Positions 7,243 to 15,085 of a stretch of 37,365 bases of DNA are shown one piece after another. The translations under genes were made by a program, and so were the position numbers. Under the pieces are notes generated by a model. That model saw only the letters and a list, made by a program, of their open reading frames with translations. It had not been told where the DNA came from and searched no databases. Numbering within the stretch: position 1 is the first letter of the stretch; every line of letters starts with the position of its first letter. Location of the stretch: NCBI GenBank assembly GCA_018268335.1, contig JAFDWT010000021.1:1-37365 (forward strand), read 5' to 3'. The stretch is from Armatimonadota bacterium. Lineage in GTDB: Bacteria > Armatimonadota > Fimbriimonadia > Fimbriimonadales > Fimbriimonadaceae.

Positions 7243-9522
7243 ATGCGCACCAAACTCGAAATCGAGACTCTGTTTGGCGACCGTTCTGGCCTGGACGGGG
7301 CCAAGTCGTTCTATTTGGTCGGCGTCGGCGGGGCCGGCATGAGCGGCATCGCCCGGCTGCTTCTGGCCAAGGGCTGCCGAGTCAAAGGCTCTGATTCGAC
7401 TCCCACGGCTTTGACCGAGGAACTGTCCCGGCTCGGTGTCGACGTCCACATCGGCCACAGCGGGGAAGGGATCGAGGAAGGCGACGCGGTGGTGTTTTCT
7501 GACGCGATCGACCTCAAATTTTCGCCCGAATACGCTAGGGCCCAAGAGTTGGGTGTCCACGTCTACCGCCGGTCGCAGGCCTTAGGTTGGCTGCTGCAGG
7601 GACTCAAGGTCATCGCTGTCACGGGCACCCATGGCAAGACGACGACGACCGGCATGGTCGCCGCCGGCCTGCGGGCGGCCGGGATGGACCCGACCATCGT
7701 CGTCGGCGCCGAGGTGCCGGAGTTGGGCTCGGCAGTCGTCGTCGGCAAGCATCCGTGGGCTGTCGTCGAGGCTTGCGAGGCGTACGACTCGTTCCACGAC
7801 CTGGATCCCGATGTCGTGGTGCTGACCAACCTGGAACTCGACCACGTCGATTTTCATGGCGACTATCAAAGTCTTTTGGCGAGCGTCATGCGTTTTGTCC
7901 GCCGGATTCCGTTCAAAGGAGCGCTCATTCACTCGACCCAACGCGGCGCCGCCGAGGCTGCCGCCCTGTTGGGTCGGAACCAGAAGGCGTATGACGAAAC
8001 CACATTTGGTCAACTCGCTCCTGGCTTGGTCTTGAACACGCCGGGAGCCCACAACTTGAGCAATGCGGCGGCTGCGCTTTTGGCTTGCATCGAGGCCGGT
8101 GCAGACCCCGCTCTCGCCGCGGCTGGCATTGCCAAGTTCCAGGGTGCCGAGAGGCGGCTGCAGGAAATCTGCACCGACACCCTCGCCGGACGCGAAGACG
8201 AACCGGCCGTGACCGTCGTTGACGACTACGCCCACCACCCGACTGAGATCGCGGCAAGCATCGCCGCCCTGCGCGAGCGGTACTCCGGCCGCCGCCTGGT
8301 CGTCGTGTTCCAGCCGCACCTTTACTCACGCACCAAGGACCAGTACGACGCCTTTGCATCGGCCCTCTCTGCCGCCGACCTAGTCGTGATGACCGACATC
8401 TACCCGGCCCGCGAGGAGCCGCTGCCCGGCGTCAGTTCGCTGCGTATCGTCGAGGCGCTGACCTGCCCGTTCGCCTACATCCCGAGCCGCCACCTGCTTC
8501 CGCGCGAAGTGCGGCAGTTAGCCGAGCCCGGCGACGTTGTCGTCGGCATGGGGGCCGGGAACATTAGCGAGTTCGTCCCCGCCTTTGTCAACGAGATGGC
8601 CCGTGGTCGGGTCCAGCGTGTGGCCGTCATTGCTGGGGGCGACTCCCCCGAACGCGAAGTCAGCCTGCACAGTGGCCGGGCGGTGCTCGCCGCGCTCCAA
8701 CGGCTTGGCTACGACGCCTACCTGCTCGATATCGCCGACCTGCTGCTTGGCAAGGGTGACCTGAGCCAACTCACCGGCGACAAGCGGCCCGACCTTTGCT
8801 TTCTCGCTGTCCATGGCGTCCGGAGCGAAGACGGCGCGCTGCAAGGTCTCCTGGAGTGCGCCCACGTCCCTTACACAGGAAGTGGTGTCCTTGCCAACGC
8901 CTTGGCGATGGACAAGGAGATGACCAAACAAATCCTGGCGAGAGAGAACATCCCGGTCGCCAAGGGCGTCCTCCTGCGCGAGGGCGACGACCTGCCGCTG
9001 TGGCCCGCCCCGCTGGTCGTCAAGCCCAACGCCCAGGGCTCAACCGTCGGCCTGACATTTGTCAAGCATGACGCTGAACTCAGAGCAGCAGTGGAGAAAG
9101 CGTTCGTCTACGGTGACGAGGTCCTCGTGGAGGAGTTCCTTGAGGGCCCCGAGATCACTGTCCCGTGCCTGGGCGACCGGGCATTGGCGCCTATTGAAAT
9201 CGTCGCCGGCAGCGGCGAATACGACTTCGCCACCAAATACACCCCCGGCGAGGCGACCAAGCACTGCCCGGCGCGCATCTCCGAAGAAGACACTAGAAAA
9301 GCCCAGGAGTACGCCGCAAAGGCCGTCCGTGCCCTAGGCTGCAATGGAGTGACGCGGACCGATATGATCGTCACTCCGCGAGGCCCCGTTGTCCTGGAGG
9401 TGAACACGTTGCCGGGCATGACCGGCACCAGCCTGGTCGCCATCTCGGCGCAAAACGCCGGCATGACCTTCGACGACCTCGTGGAATGGATGGTCCGCGA
9501 TGCCACGCGCCAAAAAGCGTAA
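7243..9522 (+). CDS. murC-ddl: Fused UDP-MurNAc--L-alanine ligase / D-alanine--D-alanine ligase (MurC-Ddl)
   Basis: One 759-residue polypeptide carries two wall enzymes. Residues 1 to about 455 are MurC, which adds L-Ala to UDP-MurNAc. It has YLVGVGGAGMSGIA near 24-37, the ATP loop VTGTHGKTTTT at 126-136 and YAHHPTEI near 330. From about residue 458 follows Ddl, an ATP-grasp ligase making D-Ala-D-Ala. It has VAVIAGGDSPEREVS, EDGALQGLLE, YTGSGVLANALAMDK and the C-terminal EVNTLPGMTGTS. Only about ten residues separate the halves, with no stop or frame change. Such fusions are known in Chlamydia. MurB, which often sits between murC and ddl, is not in the window. The start directly abuts the murG stop. 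Confidence 0.96.
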   Translation: MRTKLEIETLFGDRSGLDGAKSFYLVGVGGAGMSGIARLLLAKGCRVKGSDSTPTALTEELSRLGVDVHIGHSGEGIEEGDAVVFSDAIDLKFSPEYARAQELGVHVYRRSQALGWLLQGLKVIAVTGTHGKTTTTGMVAAGLRAAGMDPTIVVGAEVPELGSAVVVGKHPWAVVEACEAYDSFHDLDPDVVVLTNLELDHVDFHGDYQSLLASVMRFVRRIPFKGALIHSTQRGAAEAAALLGRNQKAYDETTFGQLAPGLVLNTPGAHNLSNAAAALLACIEAGADPALAAAGIAKFQGAERRLQEICTDTLAGREDEPAVTVVDDYAHHPTEIAASIAALRERYSGRRLVVVFQPHLYSRTKDQYDAFASALSAADLVVMTDIYPAREEPLPGVSSLRIVEALTCPFAYIPSRHLLPREVRQLAEPGDVVVGMGAGNISEFVPAFVNEMARGRVQRVAVIAGGDSPEREVSLHSGRAVLAALQRLGYDAYLLDIADLLLGKGDLSQLTGDKRPDLCFLAVHGVRSEDGALQGLLECAHVPYTGSGVLANALAMDKEMTKQILARENIPVAKGVLLREGDDLPLWPAPLVVKPNAQGSTVGLTFVKHDAELRAAVEKAFVYGDEVLVEEFLEGPEITVPCLGDRALAPIEIVAGSGEYDFATKYTPGEATKHCPARISEEDTRKAQEYAAKAVRALGCNGVTRTDMIVTPRGPVVLEVNTLPGMTGTSLVAISAQNAGMTFDDLVEWMVRDATRQKA

Positions 9523-10231
9523 GCCACAAAAGCCGCGCAAGCCGGTAGCCTGGGGCCGCTGGCTATGGGCGGGGCTTGGTCTTTCGATAGCCGCCGGCAT
9601 GTGGTTCAGCCCACTCACTGCGCCACGCAAAATCCGGGTCGTCGGCGTGAGAAACACGGACGAAAAGGCAGTCGGCCAGGCACTCCAAGCTCTGGTGACG
9701 ACACCATGGCTCCGCGTCAACCGGCACTCTGTCGAAGAGTCCGTCAAGCAGACCGCCGACATCGCCACCGCCAAGTATGACGGCAACATCTTTGGCCGCG
9801 GTGTCCTCAAGGTGGAGTACCGCCGTCCAGTGGCGGTCGTAGACGGCTCCAAGCCTGCTCTCCTGAGCGACGAAGGCGACATTTATGCCGGCACTTTCAA
9901 GCCCGACGGGCTGCCGCACCTGACCTTGCCGACCGACGGCGAGGGCCCGTGGAGCCTGCTGGCGACGCCGTTGCCGACTAAAGACGTATCAAGGCTGGCA
10001 AACGATCTAAAAAACCGCTTTCCAGATACAAATTGGACTATTAACATAGACGCAAGGTCTGTTATAATTCTGGTTCCAAGCAAAGGCCCCCAGGTCGTAC
10101 TCGGGACGTCGGAGAGGCTGGAAGAAAAGGTCGGCAGGCTAGCAAATATCCTGTCCACACGCCCGGACATCGTTCGTTCGGCAACAGTGATCAACCTGAC
10201 TGCACCAGACCAGCCGGTGTACAAGCCTTGA
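9500..10231 (+). CDS. ftsQ: Cell division protein FtsQ/DivIB
   Basis: FtsQ is a bitopic division protein that links the FtsB/FtsL part of the divisome. The 243-residue protein has a Lys/Arg-rich N-terminus (about 17 residues), one membrane segment at about 20-38, and a POTRA-like domain starting with IRVVGVRNTDEKAV near 50. A beta-rich domain follows. Sequence conservation is low, as usual for this family, so the call rests on architecture and on position between ddl and the DUF881/sbp/ftsA genes. It overlaps the end of murC-ddl by 23 bases. A stretch at 10021-10080 is AT-rich (22 of 60 bases are G or C) and uses codons unlike its surroundings, including a promoter-like element described separately. 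Confidence 0.88.
   Translation: MPRAKKRKPQKPRKPVAWGRWLWAGLGLSIAAGMWFSPLTAPRKIRVVGVRNTDEKAVGQALQALVTTPWLRVNRHSVEESVKQTADIATAKYDGNIFGRGVLKVEYRRPVAVVDGSKPALLSDEGDIYAGTFKPDGLPHLTLPTDGEGPWSLLATPLPTKDVSRLANDLKNRFPDTNWTINIDARSVIILVPSKGPQVVLGTSERLEEKVGRLANILSTRPDIVRSATVINLTAPDQPVYKP
10041..10068 (+). promoter_or_regulatory. Candidate internal promoter for DUF881-sbp-ftsA-ftsZ
   Basis: TTAACA (10041-10046) and a perfect TATAAT (10063-10068) are separated by 16 bases, close to the sigma-70 consensus. They lie in an AT-rich island inside ftsQ, about 170 bases before the next gene. The AT bias makes the match stand out in this GC-rich region. Internal promoters driving ftsA and ftsZ are known inside upstream dcw genes in Escherichia coli, so the placement makes sense. 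Activity is inferred, not shown. Confidence 0.5.
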
Positions 10232-10240
10232 AGCCAGGTC

Positions 10241-11002
10241 ATGTTGAATCCGTTCCAGATCCGTCGGCCAGCGAACAACTGGGTCGTCCCGGTCAGCCTC
10301 TTGATGCTGATCGTGGGCTTCCTGTTTTCGACCGCCTATTCGGTGACAGCACGGAGCAATCAAATCCAAGAGAGCCTGCGCGGCCAATTCTCGGCCACTG
10401 AACTGCCGCAGCTCATCACCGACCAAGAACTGGGTCGCAAGCTGGGCGAGCAAAAGAACGAGATTCTCAAGCTGCGCGGCGACATCGCCGCCCTGCAGTC
10501 CAAATTGGCTGACGGCAGTTCGGCCAGCAAAGAGATCAACAAGACTCTGAAAGAAAACAACCTCTTCGCCGGCTTGACCGAGGTCGAGGGGCCCGGCATC
10601 ACCGTCACCCTCTCGGACTCCAAGAAGTCGGACTTGCCCAGCAGCGAGATGGGGACGATCCACGACAACGACATCATCAAAGTCGTCAACGAGCTTTACG
10701 CCGCCGGCGCGGAGGCCATCGCCATCGACAACCGCCGACTGTCGGCGTCAAGTAGCGTAAGGTGTGTCGGCCCGACCGTCCTTGTCGACGGCGAACGGAT
10801 CGCCTCGCCCATCACGATCAAAGCGATTGGCAACCCCAAGGACCTCTATGGCGGCGTCAATATCCCGCGAGGCGTCCTCGACGAACTGCGCCTTGTCGAC
10901 CCTAACATGGTCAAAGTCGAGTTGGTCGACAAACACCACCTTCCCGCCTTTTCTGGTGGGACGATCAGAAAATTCGCCAAGGAGCCACCACCGAAGTCAT
11001 GA
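10241..11002 (+). CDS. DUF881 membrane protein, YlxW/YlxX-like
   Basis: This 253-residue protein has one membrane anchor at about residues 15-35 and a probable coiled coil at about 60-105. It then has the DUF881 domain, with GPGITVTLSD near 122, INDIIKV-like NDIIKVVNELYAAGAEAIAI near 148, and NPKDLYGGV near 200. In Bacillus subtilis the related ylxW and ylxX lie between divIB and sbp next to ftsA and ftsZ, which matches this position. Biochemical function is unknown; a role at the divisome or cell envelope is inferred from the conserved neighbourhood only. It starts 9 bases after ftsQ and its stop overlaps the sbp start as ATGA. Confidence 0.85.
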   Translation: MLNPFQIRRPANNWVVPVSLLMLIVGFLFSTAYSVTARSNQIQESLRGQFSATELPQLITDQELGRKLGEQKNEILKLRGDIAALQSKLADGSSASKEINKTLKENNLFAGLTEVEGPGITVTLSDSKKSDLPSSEMGTIHDNDIIKVVNELYAAGAEAIAIDNRRLSASSSVRCVGPTVLVDGERIASPITIKAIGNPKDLYGGVNIPRGVLDELRLVDPNMVKVELVDKHHLPAFSGGTIRKFAKEPPPKS

Positions 11003-11412
11003 TCCTTGTGCCGATCCTGGCCATGATCGTCGGAATCGTCCTTGGTTTCGTCATCAACACTCCGGTGAAGGGGGACGTCGCCCTCTACCTCGGCGTGGCC
11101 GTCTTGGGTGGTCTAGATTCCGTCTGCGGTGGTTCGCGGAGCGGCCTGGAAGGCAAGTTCCGCACCGACGTCTTCATCACCGGGTTCTTTGCTAACATCG
11201 CCATCGCCGTCTTTCTGGTGTGGCTAGGCTCTAGGATCAGCGTCAACTTGTATCTGGTCGCCGCGTTTGTCTTTGGCACACGGATCTTCAATAACCTGAG
11301 CCTCCTGCGAAGGATGGCCCTGACCAAGTGGCAGGACGCCCGGCAACGCAAAGCCGTCGAGTCCGAGGTCGCCACCCAACAAGGGCAACAAGCCCAGCAG
11401 ACACCACTATGA
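10999..11412 (+). CDS. sbp: Small basic protein Sbp (DUF1290) membrane protein
   Basis: This 137-residue protein has about four hydrophobic segments: residues 2-20, 28-40, 58-76 and 80-95. It contains the family stretch YLGVAVLGGLDSVCGG, then LEGKFRTDVFITGFF, and a hydrophilic Gln-rich C-terminus. DUF1290/Sbp proteins sit directly before ftsA or ftsZ in Bacillus, clostridia and several other phyla. The molecular role is unknown. It overlaps the DUF881 gene at its start and ftsA at its stop, both as ATGA, which strongly suggests coordinated translation with ftsA. Confidence 0.88.
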   Translation: MILVPILAMIVGIVLGFVINTPVKGDVALYLGVAVLGGLDSVCGGSRSGLEGKFRTDVFITGFFANIAIAVFLVWLGSRISVNLYLVAAFVFGTRIFNNLSLLRRMALTKWQDARQRKAVESEVATQQGQQAQQTPL

Positions 11413-12635
11413 GCAACCCCCGCGTGTTCGCCGTCGATCTCGGGACGACCAAGACAGTCGCAATTTCCGCTGTCTTAAACGACCAGGGCCACGTCAAGGT
11501 CGAATCGGTCGCCTCGTTCCCGTGCACTGGCATGGTCAAAGGCCAAGTGCGCGACAAGGACGCGGTGGCAGTCTCCATCGACCGGGCTTTGGGCCGGGTC
11601 GAGGCCGAAGTCAAAGAAAGGGCGGAAAACGTGGTGGTGGCCGTTGGCGGCAAGGGCGTCACGAGCCAGCGCAAGCAAGCTTTCGTGCCCATTGTCCCAG
11701 CTGGCCGGGTCGTCAGGAGGCAAGACGTCCACCAGGTTCTGGGCCACAGCCGCCAAGTCCGGATCGCGGAAAACTGTGAACTCCTTCTTGCCGCCCCGGC
11801 CGAGTACCGTATCGACGGCAACCGGGTGCATGGGCAGCCCGTCGGCCACAACGCCTCGCGCCTTGAAGTCACCACCAACCTCGTTATGGCCGAGCGGCAA
11901 GACATCCTGGCGATCAAAGAAGTCATCGCCGCCGGAGGACGCCACGCCGAGACCATCGTCCCCGAAGCTCTGGCCGCCGGACTGGGCGTGGTCAACACCG
12001 AGGCCAGCGAGGCGACGGCCATCGTCGTCGATATCGGCGGATCGGTCACCAACGTCGCTGTCTTTGAAGGCGGCAACGTCTGTCACCTGGGCACCGCCCC
12101 AGTGGGAGCCTGGCACGTCACCAATGACGTCGCCCAATTGCTCCGCATCGAGTTCGCCGAGGCTGAGAGGCTGAAGACGTCCCACGGCTGCGCCGTGGCG
12201 GCCAGCATCGGGCCCGACGACGTCGTCCAGGTCGTCCAGTCGGACGGGGCCTCAAGACCAATGCAGCGGCGCGTCTTGGCCGAGATCGTCGAGAGCCGCA
12301 TGAAGGAGATCGCGTCGCTAGCACTGGCCATTGTCGCGGACGCCGAATTGGAATCTTGGCCCCGCACGGGCATCGTCCTTTGCGGCGGCGGCAGCTTGTT
12401 GCCAGGCACTGAGGAACTCTTCAGCCGGGCCACTGATGGCCGCAAGGCCCGCACAGCCCACCCGCGGGTCGCCGGAGGCCACACGCGGGACCTCGGCGTC
12501 CCCCAAATGGCCACCGTCGTCGGCCTCGCCAAACATGCCCTTGCCGGGCACGACGAAGAGTTTGTCCCTGTTTCCGCCCAAACCGGGTGGCAGGACACTG
12601 TCCGTAGTCTAAAATCGCTTTTCGGGGCGCGATAG
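11409..12635 (+). CDS. ftsA: Cell division protein FtsA
   Basis: FtsA is an actin-fold ATPase that ties FtsZ filaments to the membrane. The 408-residue protein has FAVDLGTTKTVAI (phosphate 1) near residue 6, the SHS2/1C region in the first third, and VVDIGGSVTNVAVF (phosphate 2) near 207. It also has VLCGGGSLLPG (adenosine motif) near 323. The C-terminus, WQDTVRSLKSLFGAR, is a plausible amphipathic membrane-targeting helix, as expected for FtsA. I chose the ATG at 11409, overlapping the sbp stop. A longer in-frame start at 11328 would lie inside sbp and adds a low-complexity head. ftsZ follows after 46 bases. Confidence 0.95.
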   Translation: MSNPRVFAVDLGTTKTVAISAVLNDQGHVKVESVASFPCTGMVKGQVRDKDAVAVSIDRALGRVEAEVKERAENVVVAVGGKGVTSQRKQAFVPIVPAGRVVRRQDVHQVLGHSRQVRIAENCELLLAAPAEYRIDGNRVHGQPVGHNASRLEVTTNLVMAERQDILAIKEVIAAGGRHAETIVPEALAAGLGVVNTEASEATAIVVDIGGSVTNVAVFEGGNVCHLGTAPVGAWHVTNDVAQLLRIEFAEAERLKTSHGCAVAASIGPDDVVQVVQSDGASRPMQRRVLAEIVESRMKEIASLALAIVADAELESWPRTGIVLCGGGSLLPGTEELFSRATDGRKARTAHPRVAGGHTRDLGVPQMATVVGLAKHALAGHDEEFVPVSAQTGWQDTVRSLKSLFGAR

Positions 12636-12670
12636 CACCCCCACGTCGCTTCGTTAATCCGTTGGAAACC

Positions 12671-12676
12671 AGAGGG
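12671..12676 (+). promoter_or_regulatory. Ribosome binding site of ftsZ
   Basis: AGAGGG lies 5 bases before the TTG at 12682. It supports translation from this rare start codon. The next in-frame ATG comes only after the GGGGCN nucleotide-binding loop and cannot be the real start. Confidence 0.55.
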
Positions 12677-12681
12677 TCAAA

Positions 12682-13899
12682 TTGAGCAGTAGCAGCGCAG
12701 TCATCAAAGTCGTCGGAGTCGGGGGAGGCGGATGCAACGCCGTCAACCGCATGGTCGAGTCGAACATCCAGGGGGTCGAGTTCATCGCGATGAACACCGA
12801 CGTCCAGGTACTCGACCGCTCGTTAGCTTCCAAGAAGATCCAGCTCGGCGCCAACCTGGCCCGTGGGCTGGGCGCCGGCGGCGACCCTGAGATCGGCAAG
12901 GCGTCGGCTGAAGAGAGCAAGAACGACGTCCGCAAGGTTTTGGAGGGCAGCGACATGGTCTTCATCACCGCCGGTATGGGCGGTGGCACCGGTACCGGTG
13001 CGGCTCCCGTCGTCGCCGACCTGGCCCGCGAAATCGGCGCACTGACCGTCGCGATCGTCACCAAGCCGTTTGCCTTCGAGGGACCACGCCGAGGCCGCAT
13101 GGCCGAAAACGGCGTCACCTCGCTGGTTGGTCGTGTGGACACGATGATCACCATCCCCAACGACCGGCTTCTGGACGTGGTGGAGCGCAAGACCACCTTC
13201 CTCGACGCCTTCGGCGTGGCCGATGACGTCCTGCGACAAGGCGTCCAGGGCATCAGCGACATCATCACTGTCCCCGGTCAGATCAACGTCGACTTTGCTG
13301 ACGTCAAAGCCGTCATGACCAACGCCGGCCCTGCGCTGATGGGGATTGGCTATGGCATCGGCGACCAACGCGCCCTGCAGGCCGCCCAACAGGCGACCAG
13401 CAGCCCGCTGTTGGAACAGTCCATCCACGGCGCCCGCGGCCTGCTGGTCAACATCACCAGCAGCGACGACCTGACCCTCAGCGAAGTCAACGAGGCGATG
13501 GCCTATATCCACTCGCTGTGCGACGAGGAGGACGCGAACATCTTCTTCGGCACCGTCGTCGATCCGACACTCGACAACGAGGTCCGGTTCACGGTTCTGG
13601 CGACCGGTTTCTCGAGCACTGCTTATCAGGCTCGCCCCGCCCTGCGGACAGCCGTCTCGGCCACGCCGACCGCTGCAGTGTCCGACCAGGCGGTCGCCGT
13701 GCAGCGGGACGTCCAGCCGTTCTCGCCCAACGCCGGTGCCGCCGAGGCCCGACTTGGCGCGAACCGGACGACTATCAAGGACATCTGGGACAAGGCCAGC
13801 ACCGCCCAGCGCGAACAGGCCAAGCCCGAAGAGATCTTCGACGACAGCGAGATCGATATCCCCGCCTTCCTGCGCGAGCATCGCAACAAGAGGGACTGA
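12682..13899 (+). CDS. ftsZ: Cell division GTPase FtsZ
   Basis: FtsZ is the tubulin-like GTPase that forms the division ring. The 405-residue protein shows [14 protein letters not shown] at about residues 11-24, the tubulin signature [10 protein letters not shown] at about 100-109, and the T7-loop region [17 protein letters not shown] near 207. A variable linker follows, then the conserved tail DIPAFLREH that binds FtsA and other partners. The start is TTG with a ribosome binding site just upstream. The gene follows ftsA by 46 bases and is closed by a strong hairpin terminator. It is the last gene of the dcw cluster here. Confidence 0.98.
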   Translation: MSSSSAVIKVVGVGGGGCNAVNRMVESNIQGVEFIAMNTDVQVLDRSLASKKIQLGANLARGLGAGGDPEIGKASAEESKNDVRKVLEGSDMVFITAGMGGGTGTGAAPVVADLAREIGALTVAIVTKPFAFEGPRRGRMAENGVTSLVGRVDTMITIPNDRLLDVVERKTTFLDAFGVADDVLRQGVQGISDIITVPGQINVDFADVKAVMTNAGPALMGIGYGIGDQRALQAAQQATSSPLLEQSIHGARGLLVNITSSDDLTLSEVNEAMAYIHSLCDEEDANIFFGTVVDPTLDNEVRFTVLATGFSSTAYQARPALRTAVSATPTAAVSDQAVAVQRDVQPFSPNAGAAEARLGANRTTIKDIWDKASTAQREQAKPEEIFDDSEIDIPAFLREHRNKRD

Positions 13900-13911
13900 C
13901 CTTTGTCGGGC

Positions 13912-13955
13912 AAAACCCCTGGGCCGCACCGACTGCGACGGCCCAGGGGTTTTTC
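13912..13955 (+). terminator. Strong, probably bidirectional terminator after ftsZ
   Basis: A perfect 15-bp stem (13912-13926 with 13939-13953) has a 12-base loop and is rich in G and C in its centre. The outer pairs are four A and four T, so a run of five T follows on the plus strand and a run of four T follows on the minus strand. The facing gene stops at 13955, directly beside it, so the hairpin can end both transcripts. Confidence 0.9.
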
Positions 13956-14794
13956 TATATGCGCCGCTCGAACTGCTCGGGTGGCACATCGGTTAACAGT
14001 GCCATCCAAGACTTCAAATCCATTCCGGGCAACCGGTTCCGCCATCTGAAGACGCTCAGGGCGTTTTCCTCGGTGCCGCACCGGCCCATCTCCGTCATCA
14101 GGCGCCAGTCACGGGCCATCTCCGTTTCCATCTGCGCTGCGGTCGCGGCGTCGAGCACCATGGCACCGGCGGCTGTGTAGGTGTCGTCCGGCAGCGTGCC
14201 GGCGGCGCGGGCAAACCGCGCCATGTCGTTGTAGCTCAAGCCGTGGAAGTGCGGACGGTTGTTCTTGAACAGCCGCCATTGCCGGGGGATGGCGACAAAG
14301 AGGGAAGTGGATTCGTGCGCCAAAGGCTGCAGGCGATGCTCCAGCCGCTCTTGGCTATAGCCTTCCCAAACCTCCGGCACCCGGTGGTCGTAGACGACAC
14401 TAAACAGGAGCCCGGCATCAAGCCACACAATCTTGCCAAACCGACGGGCCAGCTCGCAAGTGATGGCCGATTTTGCCAAATAAACGCTGACGAGTCCGGG
14501 CATCTGGTACTCGTCCAGCCGTGTGTTGCGCCAACTCCAGTCAAAAAGCCGGACGACCTCTTGGTCGGGGTCGTCAACGTCCCAAATCCGCTTTCGGTAT
14601 TCGTCGATGCTTGTGACCAGCACGACCTCGATGGCCGGGTCGAAGTCGGTCGGGTCGTTGGTAGCGACGACCAGTCGGGCCGCTCCCTTCTTTTTAGCCA
14701 GATCGTTGAGTAGGAGCCGATAGTACTTCTCCGGCTCCCGGTCTTTGCGGACGCCAAAGAACGCGCAGCTAGCAAGGGTGACAGGCTCCGGCAT
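13955..14794 (-). CDS. Unrecognised protein, paralog of the divergent gene at 15086; possibly glycosyltransferase-like
   Basis: The 279-residue protein has no signal peptide or membrane segment. It begins with a hydrophobic strand (TLASCAFFGV), then RLVVATNDP, and has KIVWLDAGLLFS near residue 120 and GLSYNDMARFARAAG near 195. The end reads ENALSVFRWRNRLPGMDLKSWM. The last two thirds align by eye with the product of the gene read divergently from 15086: WLD, the R-x-W segment, GL-[TS]-YDDM/YNDM, and SVFRWR/SILRWR all recur. The WLDAG segment recalls GT-A-type and HtrL/YibB-like proteins, but this is weak and I do not assign a function. It converges on ftsZ and shares its terminator. Confidence 0.75.
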   Translation of the reverse strand: MPEPVTLASCAFFGVRKDREPEKYYRLLLNDLAKKKGAARLVVATNDPTDFDPAIEVVLVTSIDEYRKRIWDVDDPDQEVVRLFDWSWRNTRLDEYQMPGLVSVYLAKSAITCELARRFGKIVWLDAGLLFSVVYDHRVPEVWEGYSQERLEHRLQPLAHESTSLFVAIPRQWRLFKNNRPHFHGLSYNDMARFARAAGTLPDDTYTAAGAMVLDAATAAQMETEMARDWRLMTEMGRCGTEENALSVFRWRNRLPGMDLKSWMALLTDVPPEQFERRI

Positions 14795-14834
14795 CTGCGG
14801 GAGGGGATGGTACCCCTAGACCTGCTCCTTGTTT

Positions 14835-14872
14835 GGCTTGCCTGGCAGCCTTGGCCAAGCCATGGGCAAGCC
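14835..14872. promoter_or_regulatory. Dyad-symmetric element between divergent paralogs
   Basis: GGCTTGCC at 14835-14842 and its exact inverse GGCAAGCC at 14865-14872 flank a perfect 10-base palindrome CTTGGCCAAG at 14850-14859. The two dyads share nearly the same centre. It lies in the roughly 290-base gap between the divergent genes starting at 14794 and 15086, nearer to the minus-strand gene. An operator or a leader hairpin are both possible; the rest of the gap shows no convincing gene. Confidence 0.35.
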
Positions 14873-15085
14873 GCCAAGAACCCGACTTGCCGAATCGTTG
14901 GCGCTCGGCTGCGACCGCGACGACCAGTGCGGCCAAGTCGGGGCACCCTTCTTTCGCGTATCCCTATGTTGTGTGCCCTGGGCTGGCCGCACCGGGCGGT
15001 CTCGTCAGCATCGAGTGGCCCCGCTGCGGCAGCCCAGGTACTACACGCTCTCAATCGAGATATGATCCAAATGACAGTGCCGCCC

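Noticed and set aside
14807-15085. Open frame extending the plus-strand paralog upstream by 93 codons
   Set aside because: The extra residues are Arg/Pro-rich with no counterpart in the paralog, and the segment contains the dyad element and probable promoter.
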